Source of the DNA: Salticus scenicus
Lineage: Eukaryota > Arthropoda > Arachnida > Araneae > Salticidae
NCBI GenBank assembly: GCA_963930645.1
Contig: OZ005651.1
Coordinates: 126,018,231-126,082,230 of the forward strand
Reading direction: 5' to 3'
DNA length: 64,000 nt
Shown here: one piece after another, positions 30,967 to 42,676 of the stretch
Position numbering within the stretch: position 1 is the stretch's first letter
How the letters are laid out: each line of letters opens with the position of its first letter
The notes under the pieces: model-generated
The model's database searches: none
Told to the model about the DNA's origin: nothing
The model's input: the letters and a program-made list of their open reading frames with translations, nothing else
Made by a program: the position numbers and the translations under genes

Positions 30967-32351
30967 CACTCATGTTTGGGAAAATTGCAACACCATGAAG
31001 GGATTATGCAAATTGAACCAAACTTACCGGAAGTATAAAGCGAGGTAAGGCACGCAAATGATTAGAATTACAAAGCGATTGCACATGCGTGGAACGAGAA
31101 CCGACTCCTTATCAGTCGCTTGTTCTAGGCATATAAGGGACTGTAAAGACGCTTTTAAATCTGTTTACCGTCCTCTGTCTGCGGTAAACGTTTCATTGGT
31201 GGTCACTATGTCTCGTAAAAAGCGGAGGGTGAGTTCGTACGACGCCGCATCTTTGATATGCGATAGGGCAGATTTTCGTATCGAGAAATCGCAGCCCTCA
31301 TGCAGTGTAATGCCACAACAGTGATGCGTGTTTGGAAGAAATGCACAGAGGAGAATCAAACAAGTCGAAAACCTGGCAGTGTGGCACGCAATAGAACAAC
31401 GGCGCGATACTACGGACACCTTCCGCATGGCTGTGACGGATCGTACAGCGTCCTCTCGTGTGTTAGCACAACATTGGAGCACGGCTACAGGGGTTTTGTT
31501 GTCTAGCTCCAACGTTTGTCGTCGTTTTTTGCAGCATGAATTGCGTACAAGTGTTCCTCTACTCAGAATTCCCCTGTCGCTGAATCACAGACGCCTCCGA
31601 CTACAAAGGTCTCAGCAACACAGCACGTGCCGTGCCCAGTGGCAACAAAATGTTTTCTCCGATGAATCTCGCTACAATCTAGAGTACAACGACAGAAAAG
31701 TACGTGTCAGACGTTACAGGGGGGAACGTCTACTCCCACACTATGTTATCTAGCGTCATACTGCACAAACGCCTCTCATCATGGTGTGGGGAGCTATTGG
31801 GTATAATTGTCGATCCCATCTAGTGCACATTGCGGGCAACGTCAACAGTGATCGCTAAATAAGGGAAATTTTGGAGCCAGGGGTCCTTCCCAATCTTCGA
31901 AGCATTTCGGGTGCTGTATTTCAGCTGGATTATGCCCGTGCACATGTTTCCCAGACTGCACAAGCCTTCTTCAGTGCACAACAGGTTTCACTTCTTCCAT
32001 GGCCTGCTTATTCCACGGATATGTTGTGCATCGAGCATGTCTGGTCGGCGACTCTCTCGTATAACTGGTGGGGCGCACGGTAAGATTGAACTTTGGCGTC
32101 AAGTCGAAGCCATCTGGAATGCCATTCCCCAGGACTACGTTCAGAACCTGTATGATTCAGTTCCACGACGTGTACAGGCTCTCATCGCTTCGCGTGACGA
32201 CATACAAAGTACTGATTTCAGACGTTCTTTTTTTTTTTTTTGTCTTGTACATTTGGTCGTTTATTTGTACCACTATCAGTAATATGTGGAATAAATTTCC
32301 TTAATTTCTGACAATTCTTTCATGGTGTTGCAATTTTCACAAACATGAGTG
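30967..32351 (+). mobile_element. Tc1-like transposon, full length (1385 bp), TA target site
   Basis: Flanked by TA (30965-30966 and 32352-32353). The ends CACTCATGTTTGGGAAAATT and, on the minus strand, CACTCATGTTTGTGAAAATT are inverted repeats continuing with GCAACACCATGAA. The size and single transposase gene fit a complete Tc1 family member. The transposase is inactivated by frameshifts and stops. Confidence 0.92.
31208..32256 (+). pseudogene. Tc1 transposase, DD34E, frameshifted
   Basis: Begins MSRKKRRVSSYDAASL (ATG 31208). A frameshift near 31275 moves to REIAALMQCNATTVMRVWKK, the first HTH. Then MAVTDRTASSRVLAQHWST, LNHRRLRLQRSQ and VFSDESRYNL (first catalytic aspartate), IMVWGAIGYNCRSHL after a stop near 31751, and ISGAVFQLDYARAHVSQTA (second aspartate). 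LLPWPAYSTDMLCIEHVW holds the catalytic glutamate; exactly 34 residues separate the aspartate and the glutamate. The final block around 32150 reads DSVPRRVQALIASR. At least four frame changes or stops exist. It matches the widespread arthropod Tc1 family with SPDMSPIEHVW, where this copy has lost several of those residues. Confidence 0.92.
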
Positions 32352-32459
32352 TAGTATTTTGAAAAGTTTAGTAAATTCTTATAAAAAAAATAAGGCAGTC
32401 AATGTATTAAAAATACACTGTAGTTTGGGTGTTAAGAACTAATACGTAAATATTTTTTG

Positions 32460-32600
32460 AAAATATAACATAAAATGCAAAAACTCGCAACAATTGTTTC
32501 GTGTTGAATTAAAACCACGAACCTACGTCAGGGAAACGAAGTGGGTACGAGTATTGCTGCCGCAATACTGACTTCGTTCGCCTGACGAACCACCATAGAA
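32460..32600. repeat. worn PLE terminal inverted segments with hammerhead relic
   Basis: The left half on the minus strand keeps ACAATTGTTGCGAGTTTTTG and GAAA (rc at 32497-32500), but CTGATGA has become CTGACGT. A right half in plus orientation reads TTCGCCTGACGAACC and soon stops. This is an older version of the 29109-29397 type of insertion. Confidence 0.65.
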
Positions 32601-32944
32601 AGCTCAAATTTAAGTTGCCCATTAAAAACGGAAAAAACGTAACCTTGTGACAACAACTTTCCACAAACTTTTTATTCATTATACAACATTTAACTTCCTT
32701 ACATGCTGCATATAGTGACGTGTAAGTAAAGCGTAGGTAACGTTACGCATGGTCAATATTGTTTATTTGTGATTCTACTCAGGGCAAAACATTGGCATTT
32801 CCACCAATACGGTTTGTTCTTTTGCCCTTAGTGAGTGGCAAAGATTGATTGACGGAGTGTTTGTTTGTAAACATGCCCTTTCCTTATTCTCCCTTATTCA
32901 GAATGCGGAACGGAACGGGAACTCATTTCACTCAGAATCAGATC
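32601..32944. other. no gene recognised
   Basis: Somewhat less AT-rich than the surroundings. An open frame at 32845-33036 runs into the next SINE-like element and has no recognisable domain. Confidence 0.35.
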
Positions 32945-32955
32945 TAAGTACATAT

Positions 32956-33247
32956 GGTTGGATGGTTGGTTGGGTTTTACGTCGCACTAGTACTGCGAAG
33001 ATGGGCAATTGGCGACGGTCTGGGGCTCACCCCTAGAGGTGGTCCGGAGACATGCCATTGCAATTTTGATCCTCCACGGAAGGGATGGCTCTCCCGTTTT
33101 GGTGACCCCCAGAGGTATAATTTTTGATGGGAACATGGAGGACATTGCGGCCACGACAGATTTTACGTGCACCAGCCACCATTAGTGTACACGACGGTCT
33201 TTGGCCGGCTCGAGTACCGAACCCGTAATTTTCCAATTACGAGGCCC
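32956..33247. mobile_element. SINE-like insertion, 10-bp target duplication
   Basis: Flanked by perfect AAGTACATAT (32946-32955 and 33248-33257). 292 bp, clearly more GC-rich than the flanks. It begins GGTTGGATGGTTGGTTGGGT and contains TTTTACGTCGCACTAG. On the minus strand near the right end GGGTTCGGTACTCG resembles a pol III B box, so the polarity may be minus. No open frame of note. Short retroposon is the best reading; family not identified. Confidence 0.7.
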
Positions 33248-33257
33248 AAGTACATAT

Positions 33258-35685
33258 AATAAGATATTTCCGTATTTTTCCTGAGGAATTGCATTGTTTC
33301 GGAATGACGCACGGAATTCCCGCATTGCGTACGAAATTCCTATTCCGAGTTATTGGATAATAGTGCCAAAAATAAGAATTTGCTGGAATGTTATTTGTTA
33401 TGGGTAAAAAAAAATTGTATAAATTAAAAATTCGTTTATGTTATTTATTTATTTATTATTATTATTTTTATTTTTTTGGGGGGGAGGGGGGTATGTTTTG
33501 ACATTTAATGACTTATAAAAATTAAAGAACTTAACTTTAGAGCGAAACATTCAGTTTTTGGTATTTAACACGTTAAGGAACAACAGGTAGTTTTCTGGAA
33601 AAGATCTCAAAACAGTGGGAATCACGTTTTTCCTATCAATAATTGTTAGTGGAAAATTTTCTATATAGTTTTCCCTGATAAAATTAAATAAAAATAATTA
33701 CGCAGAAGTAGTGACAGGTGCGCAAATATGCAAAAGTCAGAAACAACGTTTAAAAACCTATCGATTCCAATTAATTGTTCTATTATGCTTTTATTTATTT
33801 AGTGTAAATGCATTTTATTTATAAAATATAACTTATAACATATATATAAAAACTTCTGCCAGTGTGATTCTGGTTTCCTATGAAAATAGGAAAAAATCTT
33901 TCTTAAGTTGTTGATGTTTTTGTTTTTATACAAAATCTCCTGCTTTAATTTTGTACACTATTTTTAATTTTTAATTCTGGAGCAACAGTTTAAGAAAAGG
34001 AATTTAAAAAAAAAAGAAAAAGACATTTTTCACGTAGTTTTCACAAAATGTTTTTAGGTTTTATTTTATTTTGTTTTATTTTATTTATTTTTGTTTATTT
34101 ATTTATTTATTTTTTCTTTAAATTTTTTTTAACTACATTTATATGTACTTCATATATATATTTCTTGCTGAAGTTTCAAAGAACAAAAATTCTTTTTCTA
34201 TGATTTATATATATAAAATTAGAAAAAAATTGAGGCAAACATAAAATTTTAATTAGCAGTATGAGGATTTAAAAAAAAAAAAACTATTTGTCTAGTTGTT
34301 TTCTAATATTTAACAAAACAAGGTGTACGATATTTTTATATTAATTTTTTTTTAATTACTGCAGTGACATGCTAATTAAGGAATTAAACAAACATGACAG
34401 TTTTAGAAAAATGTGTCTTTTTAAATTAAATTTCCTTGGGGTAATTTTTTTAATTCGATTAAGGAAAAATTTTGTAAAAAAATTAATTAATTAAAGAGAA
34501 TAATTTGCGTGTTTAAAATTTTATAAGGTACCTAAAGTTTAAGTTTTATAAATAGAAACTATTTGTTATAAAATTTTCGAGTTTAAAATTGTTTAACATT
34601 TTCTAGTGAATAAAAATTAAAAGAATAATAAGAAAAAAAAAAAAAGTGTTTATTTAAGAAAGTATTGCTTGGCTTAAACGAAATTAAAAACACTAGTAAC
34701 TGTAAAATGATAGAACTGTGATTTATTTTATTTTATTTTTTTATTTCATGTACAAGATTTTTAAACCGCAAAAAGAAAAATATTCCAATTTACGAAATTA
34801 TACAAAATAATAATAATAATAATAATAATAATAGGTGTTAGTTTTATACAATTTTTTTTTTACTATTTTTAATGAAAATTAAAGAATATTAATTGCTCTT
34901 GACTTGCATTATATTAGTCATTCATAAATTTTTAAACTGATATTTCTTTTCATAAAATTTTCATAGTATAAATGATGATAGAAAATGTAATCTCTAATAT
35001 TTATCTCTGGGTGTTACACATGCAGCTATATAAATGATTAACATGAAATGAACAAATTTTACATTGTTTAGATAGCTTTATCCTTTTCTGTACCATAAAC
35101 TTTGAATTCAACAGAAGTTTAAATTAACTCAGCAAATGAGCTTTTAATTAAAACAGCAATTAACTCTGCAATTTAAATTCGTAACAGGCATCACATAATT
35201 TCTAAAAAAAATAATTTTAGATTTCTGTAATTGTAATTAAAAATACATTTTATATTAATTTTACAATTTCTAACATAAGAGTACAATAGAGTGTTTTTCC
35301 GTTGTTTTGTTGAAAAGGTAGTAGTGTAAAGGTATTAAATTTTAATAGACTAAATTTAATTTTTAGGAAAGTCTCAATGAAAATGCAATTAAAAATTTTA
35401 GTAAAACTAATTCATTTACTAGAATAATTTATTATCAGCCATAGAAGAAAAAATTGTTACTTCTTATTTGAAAAAAAGTTTTCGCTCCATTTTTAATTAT
35501 TTTCCAAAGCGAAATAATAAACAATTGATAACAAAATAATAATAATAATAATAATAACAATTCAAGCATTAAATTTATTTTCCTTTTATTTTATAGTTTA
35601 ATCTACTGTAATAGATGAATTTGAATACTTGCATATTAGTATTTTTTTTTATTAATAGAATGAACGACATTATTGTAACATTATT
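33258..35685. other. AT-rich stretch, no gene seen
   Basis: G-rich run at 33477-33490, (TTTA)n near 34060-34110, (AAT)n at 34808-34833 and (AAT)n near 35537-35558. No gene recognised. Confidence 0.4.
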
Positions 35686-35689
35686 AATA

Positions 35690-35787
35690 CAGGATGTCCT
35701 ATACGTTTGCAGGTATTTTAAAAATTCATGAAAAATGAAATAAATTTTAAAATTGACCACGATTTGTGAAAAATTATTCTCGTGAAG

Positions 35788-35829
<42 letters not shown>

Positions 35830-36255
35830 AAAAAAAAAAAGTTAAATTTTTTCTCGATAGAGGGCGCTGTACCGGAGCAAATCACACGTTTCCATGTAAA
35901 ACTTGTTTGGATGGAAGCAAATGTTTACAAGTATATCACTCTTAATATATGTGTCCGCCTTCATCACAAATTATAGTTCACTAATGAATTACAACACCGA
36001 TAACTACAGCATATAGCATATCAGATTCGATGCAGGATATTTTAGGACGAATTTTATCCTTTAACTGCTTAAAAGAAGATGGGTTAAATTAAAATATCAT
36101 GTACGAGAAAGTAGAAGTAATAAGAACAAATGAGCTGTTAATTGTAAAGCTATGTTAATTATAGGGCTATGATTTGAATTGTTTAATATTACTGCGTCTA
36201 TGCCACGCCGAAAATTCTAATTTTTTTTTCTTTATACCCTCCTCCCCCCCCCCCC

Positions 36256-36287
<32 letters not shown>

Positions 36288-36728
36288 AAAAATTTCCTAC
36301 TGTACCAGATCAAATCACACATTTCCATGTGAAATTAAACTTGTTTCAATGGAGGCAAATGTTTACAAGTATATAACTCTTATTACATGTGTCCGTCCTT
36401 TTCACAAATTATAGTTTACAAGCGAATTACAACACCGATAACTACGGCATATAGCATATCAGATTGAGTGCAGGATATTTCATGACGAATTTTATTCTTT
36501 AACTGCTCAAAAGCAGATGGGTTAATTTAAAATATCATGTTCTGCGTCTATGCCACGCCGAAAATTTTAATTTTCTTTCTTTACACTCACTCTCCATCCC
36601 CAATCCCCCCCCCCCCAAACAAAAAAAAATCTTAACGAAAATAACTTTATTGCAAACCGTGTTCAATTCTACCCATTCCTCCAACTTTATGATTTTTAAA
36701 AATATCTATAAACTTATGGGACACCCGG
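35690..36728. mobile_element. 1.04-kb TIR element with internal tandem duplication, TA target site
   Basis: Flanked by TA (35688-35689 and 36729-36730). The left end CAGGATGTCCTATACGTTTG and, on the minus strand, CCGGGTGTCCCATAAGTTTA are inverted repeats, extended by a TATTTTTAAAAAT-type block. The interior holds two direct copies (about 35860-36240 and 36300-36610) sharing AAATGTTTACAAGTATAT, AATTACAACACCGATAACTA and TCTATGCCACGCCGAAAATT, each followed by a C-run. The ends resemble mariner relatives; no transposase present. Confidence 0.75.
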
Positions 36729-36729
36729 T

Positions 36730-37714
36730 ATAAACTGTTTTATTAACATTATTCTTCTAAATTTCTATACCATCATATACATTTTATATGCTATAGAAAT
36801 ACTCTTTACTAAAAATTATTTAAAAAACAAAAATTTTTCTTTTTTTTTTTCTTCATCTTCTCATTAGAATTTTCCCCAGTTTCTTTTTTATATATTACAT
36901 ATATCTAAATCTAATCTTAATAAAGAAGCCAATATTTTCTTGAAAGATCTTGTTCTAAACTAAAAATAATTCATTTTGTAAATTTTAATAGGCTTTTGAA
37001 TCTTAATTGTATTTATCTATAAATAAATTATAATTATTCACTACTTAGTTTCAATTATATGCCTTAGGTAGAAATGCCTTGTATAAAAACTTAGATATTA
37101 AGGAGTCTAAGCATTTTGTATAAGAGGAAAATGCAATTTACAAATATTCTTTCGAATAAAACCAGAAGAGTTCAGCAGTGAAATTTTTAATTGTGTAAAA
37201 CGCGAATTTCTTTAACATAGCCCTCAGTAGGTCTGTGAAACGCCATAACATATATAAAGTAATAAAATATTTTTTCTCTTTTTTAAATAAAACATATCTC
37301 TACGTTTATATATATATATATTGTACCCATTTCTTTGTAGTTTAAATTAAGTAGAGCCCTAATGAAAGTATATAATTAACAGTTCTTTGTAAATGTATTT
37401 TAGATTTAAAAATTTATCTAGAATAATTTTAACATTTATCTACACTCTCACAGGAATGTAGTTTTAAAAAAAAATTCAGCCCATATCGTCCTCTTTCAAA
37501 GAATTTTATTTCCCTAGACAATTTGTTTTACAAATTGAATTAGCCATAGGTAAATGCGTATATAAATAAGTCACTTTAAAACTTAATTAGACGAAAGCTA
37601 ATTTAATTGAAACCAAATATGAGAAACACCGTAATTTTAGTCTCCTCTTCTGTTATATAATTACAATTCTAACTAAAAAGTAATAAATGTAGAAGAATAA
37701 AGAATATAAGAAAC

Positions 37715-37752
<38 letters not shown>

Positions 37753-37907
37753 CTTATTCATTTTTTCAAAATAAATTTACATTTTAGATTGTGTAGAAAA
37801 TAATCAAATGGAATTTAGCATGTCTTTCTTCTTACGTATTCTTTTAAAACATAGGCATACTGGAACATAATTGTGTACGAAGTATGAATCAATAAAATGT
37901 TTAGAAC

Positions 37908-37938
<31 letters not shown>

Positions 37939-38952
37939 AAGAAAAACAAATGAAAAACAAATTATGAAAACAAAACTAAGTTTAAATTAAAGAGCATTAC
38001 CGAAAACATAGGATAGGGCACAATTTTTGAGCAACCACACTCAGAGACAAGGTATGGTCGTAGAAAACTAACATCTGTTTTTAACAAAATAAACAAAACA
38101 AACTTCGTCAGCAAAATTGTGCTTGACTTCAGTAATATATGACCAATGTTGAGATACGTGTCAAACTCTGAAAGGTACATTTCCAGTTTCAATGGAATTT
38201 TTCTTTTTTTTTTTCTTTTTTTTTTCATTATAATTAAAATAAATGAAAATTTTATGGGGGAATAATTTTCATACTATATTTAATTAAAATTTTTGTGTTT
38301 GTTAATGTTTAAGGTTAATTTTTAATAATTATTTTATACGATGCCGTTAATAGCAATAATTGATCGTTTGCTTTTAACTGTGTTATTATTAAAAATATTT
38401 TTGCATAAGAATTCCTGAATTAAAAACAGCTATTACTTAACCACTCGACGTCGCGTTCAACTTCCAATTCAAATATTTTAACAAACAATTGTCAAATTTA
38501 TTGTTATTGAAGCACAAATGCAAAATTACTTAAAATATTTTCCCTATTTTACAATTGTATATACGAAACTTTCTAAAGTTTCTCACATATGCATTTTACG
38601 AAGCTGGTCATCTCAATGACAAAACAAATAAATCCCAAAATATTCGTGAAATATGTTTGAATACTAAACAATTTTAATTAAATTAATTGTAATAGGCTGT
38701 GTTTTATACGTTATGCTCCTTATGTAAGAAATATTTATGCAATAATATACATTTTTTTACATCTAATAACTACTAATAACAACTAATATTTTTGCGTCTT
38801 TAAATTTAACTTCTATCTATGAAAATAATTTTCTTCTTTATAAATAAAATAGTCCATCTTCGCCCATTTGTAGAGGTGGATATTTTCAAATTTGCCGTAA
38901 TCGCCACATCAAAAACAGTGGAGAAAAGCTGTAATAAATGGCAAAAAAGGAA

Positions 38953-38984
<32 letters not shown>

Positions 38985-39744
38985 AATATGAGTACAAAAA
39001 TGTAAATTAAATTAAAATTTTTATGAAGATTAACTTCATCTCAAATTCATCAGAATCGTCCTTAGTTTATTTGTCGAAAGGTATATTACCTGCATACCTC
39101 AGTTTTATTACGTTTTTCTGACTCTACCTGAATCCGATCTCGATAAGAGAAAAATACCATATTTCTTTTTCTGCTTGATTTTACCATCATTTATTGCGCT
39201 TTTAAATATTATTAATTTTTTGATTATTTATTTTGACTATTTTTTTCCCTCTAACTTAGCTAAATGCTTTGACCATAATTCGCTGTTTACAGCGGTGGTC
39301 GAGAAAGGAAACCGCCAAATTGCCAATCGGTGGTTCCTTACATATCTATTCTTTTAAATTATCATATAGATTTTTTTTTTTTTTTCAAATCACAGATATT
39401 ATTTTTCAATGCAATATTCCAATTACGAAATCACGACGCTTTTTTTTTTTTTTTTTTTTTTTTTTTAATCATCCTTCCATTACTTTATTCATTCTTCCAA
39501 ACCAAGGACAAAATTTTTTTTTCTTTATTTCAATAAATTGTTCTAGTAATGGCATCAGTTTACAGTTTGCTCGTCAGTTCACCCGTGTCAAAATATTGCA
39601 AAAACTTGCTTTTCTTGGAAACTTCTCGAACGATTTTGATAAATATTTCATGTTTGGGGATTATTAATGTGGCAAATTAATTTGAATGGACTTTATCTTC
39701 AAGAAAGTTAGCGTTCGTAGTTAAACCTCACTCTATTCGTAAAA

Positions 39745-39781
<37 letters not shown>

Positions 39782-40015
39782 AGACGGAAACTTTTTTTCT
39801 TGGAAATGAATAAGACGATTTTCAAAAAAATTTAAAGTTAAGGATTTTTAGAGATGAGGAATTAGATTAAGGGTCTATTTGAGTTTACAATTCAATTTGA
39901 ATTGTCCTCATCTTTCGCAAAATTAGTGTTAACTGGTAACCACTCGAAAAAAAAAAGGCAGAGTTTTTTTTTTTTTTTTTTTGAAAGTACTGTAATTACT
40001 TTTAGAATAGGTGTG
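36730..40015. other. AT-rich stretch with many homopolymers, no gene seen
   Basis: Poly-T at 37718-37750, poly-A at 37909-37936, (AAT)n at 38955-38982, poly-T at 39441-39466, poly-A at 39748-39779 and poly-T at 39965-39982. Open frames at 37962, 38806-39010 and 39175-39667 are built on these tracts and show no domain. Confidence 0.45.
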
Positions 40016-40018
40016 TTT

Positions 40019-40373
40019 TTAACACGCTTTTATTAGCTTCACCTGTATATAACCGCTCTGGGAGCAAACTAAAAATATATATTGTAAAAAAAGACTTTCC
40101 CTACGTGAACGCTGTGGCTGTGAGGTAAAGCTTCGGGCTACGAACCTAAAGGTCTAACATTCGAGCCCAGTCAGGGGACATTTTTTAAAAAATGGTTTTT
40201 GTTTAATTCTAAATTATTTATATTACTTGTTTTTATTAAAGATGTAAATATTATGGTGTGTCAATGACACGATTTTTTCTTACCCTGCATTTTAATACTA
40301 TAAAGATAGATATCTTGGGCCTTTTAGTTCACATTTAAAAAAAAATATGTTCTTTATTTTTTTTTTAAGTATA
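40019..40373 (+). repeat. tRNA-like repeat, copy 1 (inverted partner at 48391-49374)
   Basis: About 355 bp that reappears in inverted orientation 8.4 kb away. Shared blocks in order: ACACGCTTTTATTAGCTTCA, CTCTGGGAGCAAAC, the tRNA-like core, a TAAACAAAAACCAT-type block, TGTGTCA next to ACACGATTTTTTCTTACCC, and a GTTCACATTT end. No open frame. Class unknown; the tRNA-like part is internal, not at one end as in an ordinary SINE. Confidence 0.75.
40105..40182 (+). pseudogene. tRNA-like sequence (Arg-ACG-like), copy 1
   Basis: GTGGCTGTGAGGTAAAGC corresponds to an A box and D arm, CTACGAA to an anticodon loop with ACG, and TCTAACATTCGAGCCC to a T arm with a worn B box. Acceptor pairing is poor, so this is a tRNA-derived relic. 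The same core is at 49190-49268 on the minus strand. Confidence 0.55.
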
Positions 40374-40883
40374 ATTTTGTACCACTAATTTTATTTAGAT
40401 GACAGTTCGATGTGAAATACCAACATCTTCAGAATAATTAGCGTTCACTGGTAATCTGTATTTCATCTGGAAAAAAATACGCCAGAAATGTTTTTCTTTA
40501 AAATACCGGAACAATTTAAAGATAGAAAAAATTAAGTTATATATATATATATATATATAATAGATGAAAAAAAACGAACTGATTTTTTCTCCCAGTAAAA
40601 TTACCAGTCGCTTTCTACCCGTACTTCGCTTGGAATAAAATATGCAGCAGAAATCTGATTTTCTAAGAAAATGCACGAACAATTTTTATAAATATTTAGA
40701 TTTAGAGTTTTGAGATGATAATTTGGTTTGAATTTTTCTTATCTCTAGAATAATTAACTCGCTGTTTGCCCGGGATAAAAAAAATAAGGAATATATTTCC
40801 GAAAACAACTAACTATTAATATTACGAATGATTTGTAAGTAAGTGGTTGTAATTTTTGCATTTTTGCAGTTTTTGCAGTTTTT

Positions 40884-40924
<41 letters not shown>

Positions 40925-41965
40925 ATTTTTAACCTTTCAATTTTTTCAATGATTTCTTTTCTTTTTTCCTGTTTTCTTTTAATATCACTTCCGCTTTTGT
41001 TGTGTCTGAAATGGTTTTTTCGATGACATGAAATTTACACACATTCAAAACACGCGGTGTTAAAAATTTCCAATTTGTTTTCAAGAAACGTTTAATATTC
41101 CTTAAGTAAAAATAATATTTGACTCTATTAAATTTTATAAAACAGAAATTTATACTTTGACATCCTTTAAAAATAAACATACTTAAAAATCCAGATTATC
41201 TTCCTTAAATAAAGAAATAAAGAATTACAATTATTTTAACTTAGTACATGCTAAGCACTTTCCTATCATACAGCTTCGAAGAAAATTTTATCAACGGTTT
41301 CGTTCACATGTAAAAAGCGAAAAAACAAGAAAATTCTTATAGAAAATAAAAAATGCTCAAAGTAAAAGTAGTTTTTTTTTTACTATTTGAAGGCAACAAA
41401 AAATACCACGCTTCTTTCAACATGTTTCTACTTTTAAAAAAATTCCGTAAATATTCTGACATATATATTTTTTTACTAGTAAATATGGGACAATGATGAA
41501 TTATTACGAAAATTTTCGGAAAAAATACTACTTTTCTTATTATTCTTTATCCTTGAAATTTAAATTTTAAAATTAAATTTCTTATAGTTAATTGAGTAGA
41601 AATGACTGAAACCTATATTTTTATTTCATATTTCGATAATAATATATCTTATGTTAAATATATTCCCAATAACTTCTAAGAAAAAGTTCACAAATAGAAA
41701 GTTTCATACATTAAATGTGATAAGAACCATTTCTTATTTATGAAAACGTAATTTTTTACTTGCCATATATTAACATTTGAAGTTAGTTAGTATTTTTCTC
41801 AGTATTAAAAAAAAATAATAAATAATGTTTCGTTGATTTTCTACTCCTGATTTTAAAAGAATAAAATTTTTATTTTATATGAAACAGAAATATTAATAGA
41901 TTTTTATGCCAACTTGTGCACAACTTTATACTTTAACGGGAATTTCAATATTATAGCACCAGTAT

Positions 41966-42003
<38 letters not shown>

Positions 42004-42465
42004 TTATATAATATAAAATAAAGAAAGTAAAGAGATTTTCTGGGACGTACAATACATTGGATTTTGATATGGATAAGATTTTTTCTTTATTTCATTTTGT
42101 TGTTCAAGAAAATTATATAAATGATGGTGATAATATTTACATACAGATGCGCGGCATCCAAATATTAATCTAAAAATCAAAGGTAATAAAATAATTTCTA
42201 GAATTTATGATAAAAGAGATCACTTTAATTTTTATACAATAAGGCTTTTACATTTTTCTTCAAATGTGCATTTATCAGTTTTCAGAAATATTTTTAAAAA
42301 ATGGAATTAGACCTGTGCATAAGCTAAGTTCTGAAACTTTCGATGAAAATGCGTTACGTGTTTACGAGCAAGCTATTGACCAAAGTTATCCGGTTAAGTT
42401 TATTAATTTTTTACTCAAAGGCTTTATATATATATATATATATATAAGACGTGAAGTGATGTCAG
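40374..42465. other. AT-rich stretch, no gene seen
   Basis: (TA)n at 40537-40558, poly-T at 40886-40922 after TTTTTGCAG triplication, and (CA)n/(TA)n at 41966-42003. The open frame at 42264-42599 ends in low-complexity sequence and has no recognisable domain. Confidence 0.4.
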
Positions 42466-42534
42466 TTGTTGAAGTTGGTGGAGTTTTAGTTTCAGAATGG
42501 CAACTAGTGTTTAAGGTATGGTTTTGGAGTAGTT

Positions 42535-42660
42535 TTTTTTTTTTTTTTTTCTGGTCTTGGTGGGTCTGGGGGTGTGTTGCCGGCATAAAACTAGTTTAAC
42601 CCCACAGGCAAGTCACAAGTCTTGCCGCCTGCTTCCTTCCTTTCTTATTTTTTTTTAAAT
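42535..42660 (-). repeat. interspersed repeat copy 2 (partner at 8846-8975)
   Basis: Minus-strand copy of the repeat at 8846: AGGCGGCAAGACTTGTGACT, TGCCTGTGGGGTTAAACTAG and CCGGCAACAC in the same order. A poly-A (minus) tract lies at 42533-42550. Confidence 0.7.
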
Positions 42661-42676
42661 TTCTTAAATTACTTTT

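Noticed and set aside
31165..31512. Minus-strand open frame of 115 codons
   Set aside because: Antisense shadow of the Tc1 transposase, which explains the region on the plus strand.
37962..38228. 88-codon minus-strand open frame
   Set aside because: Starts in a K/R-rich homopolymer-derived stretch and shows no domain; chance open frame.
39175..39667. Open frame of up to 132 codons
   Set aside because: Two poly-T tracts supply phenylalanine runs; the remainder has no recognisable domain.
42264..42599. 111-codon open frame
   Set aside because: It crosses a (TA)n run, a poly-T and the interspersed repeat at 42535, so it cannot be a single gene.
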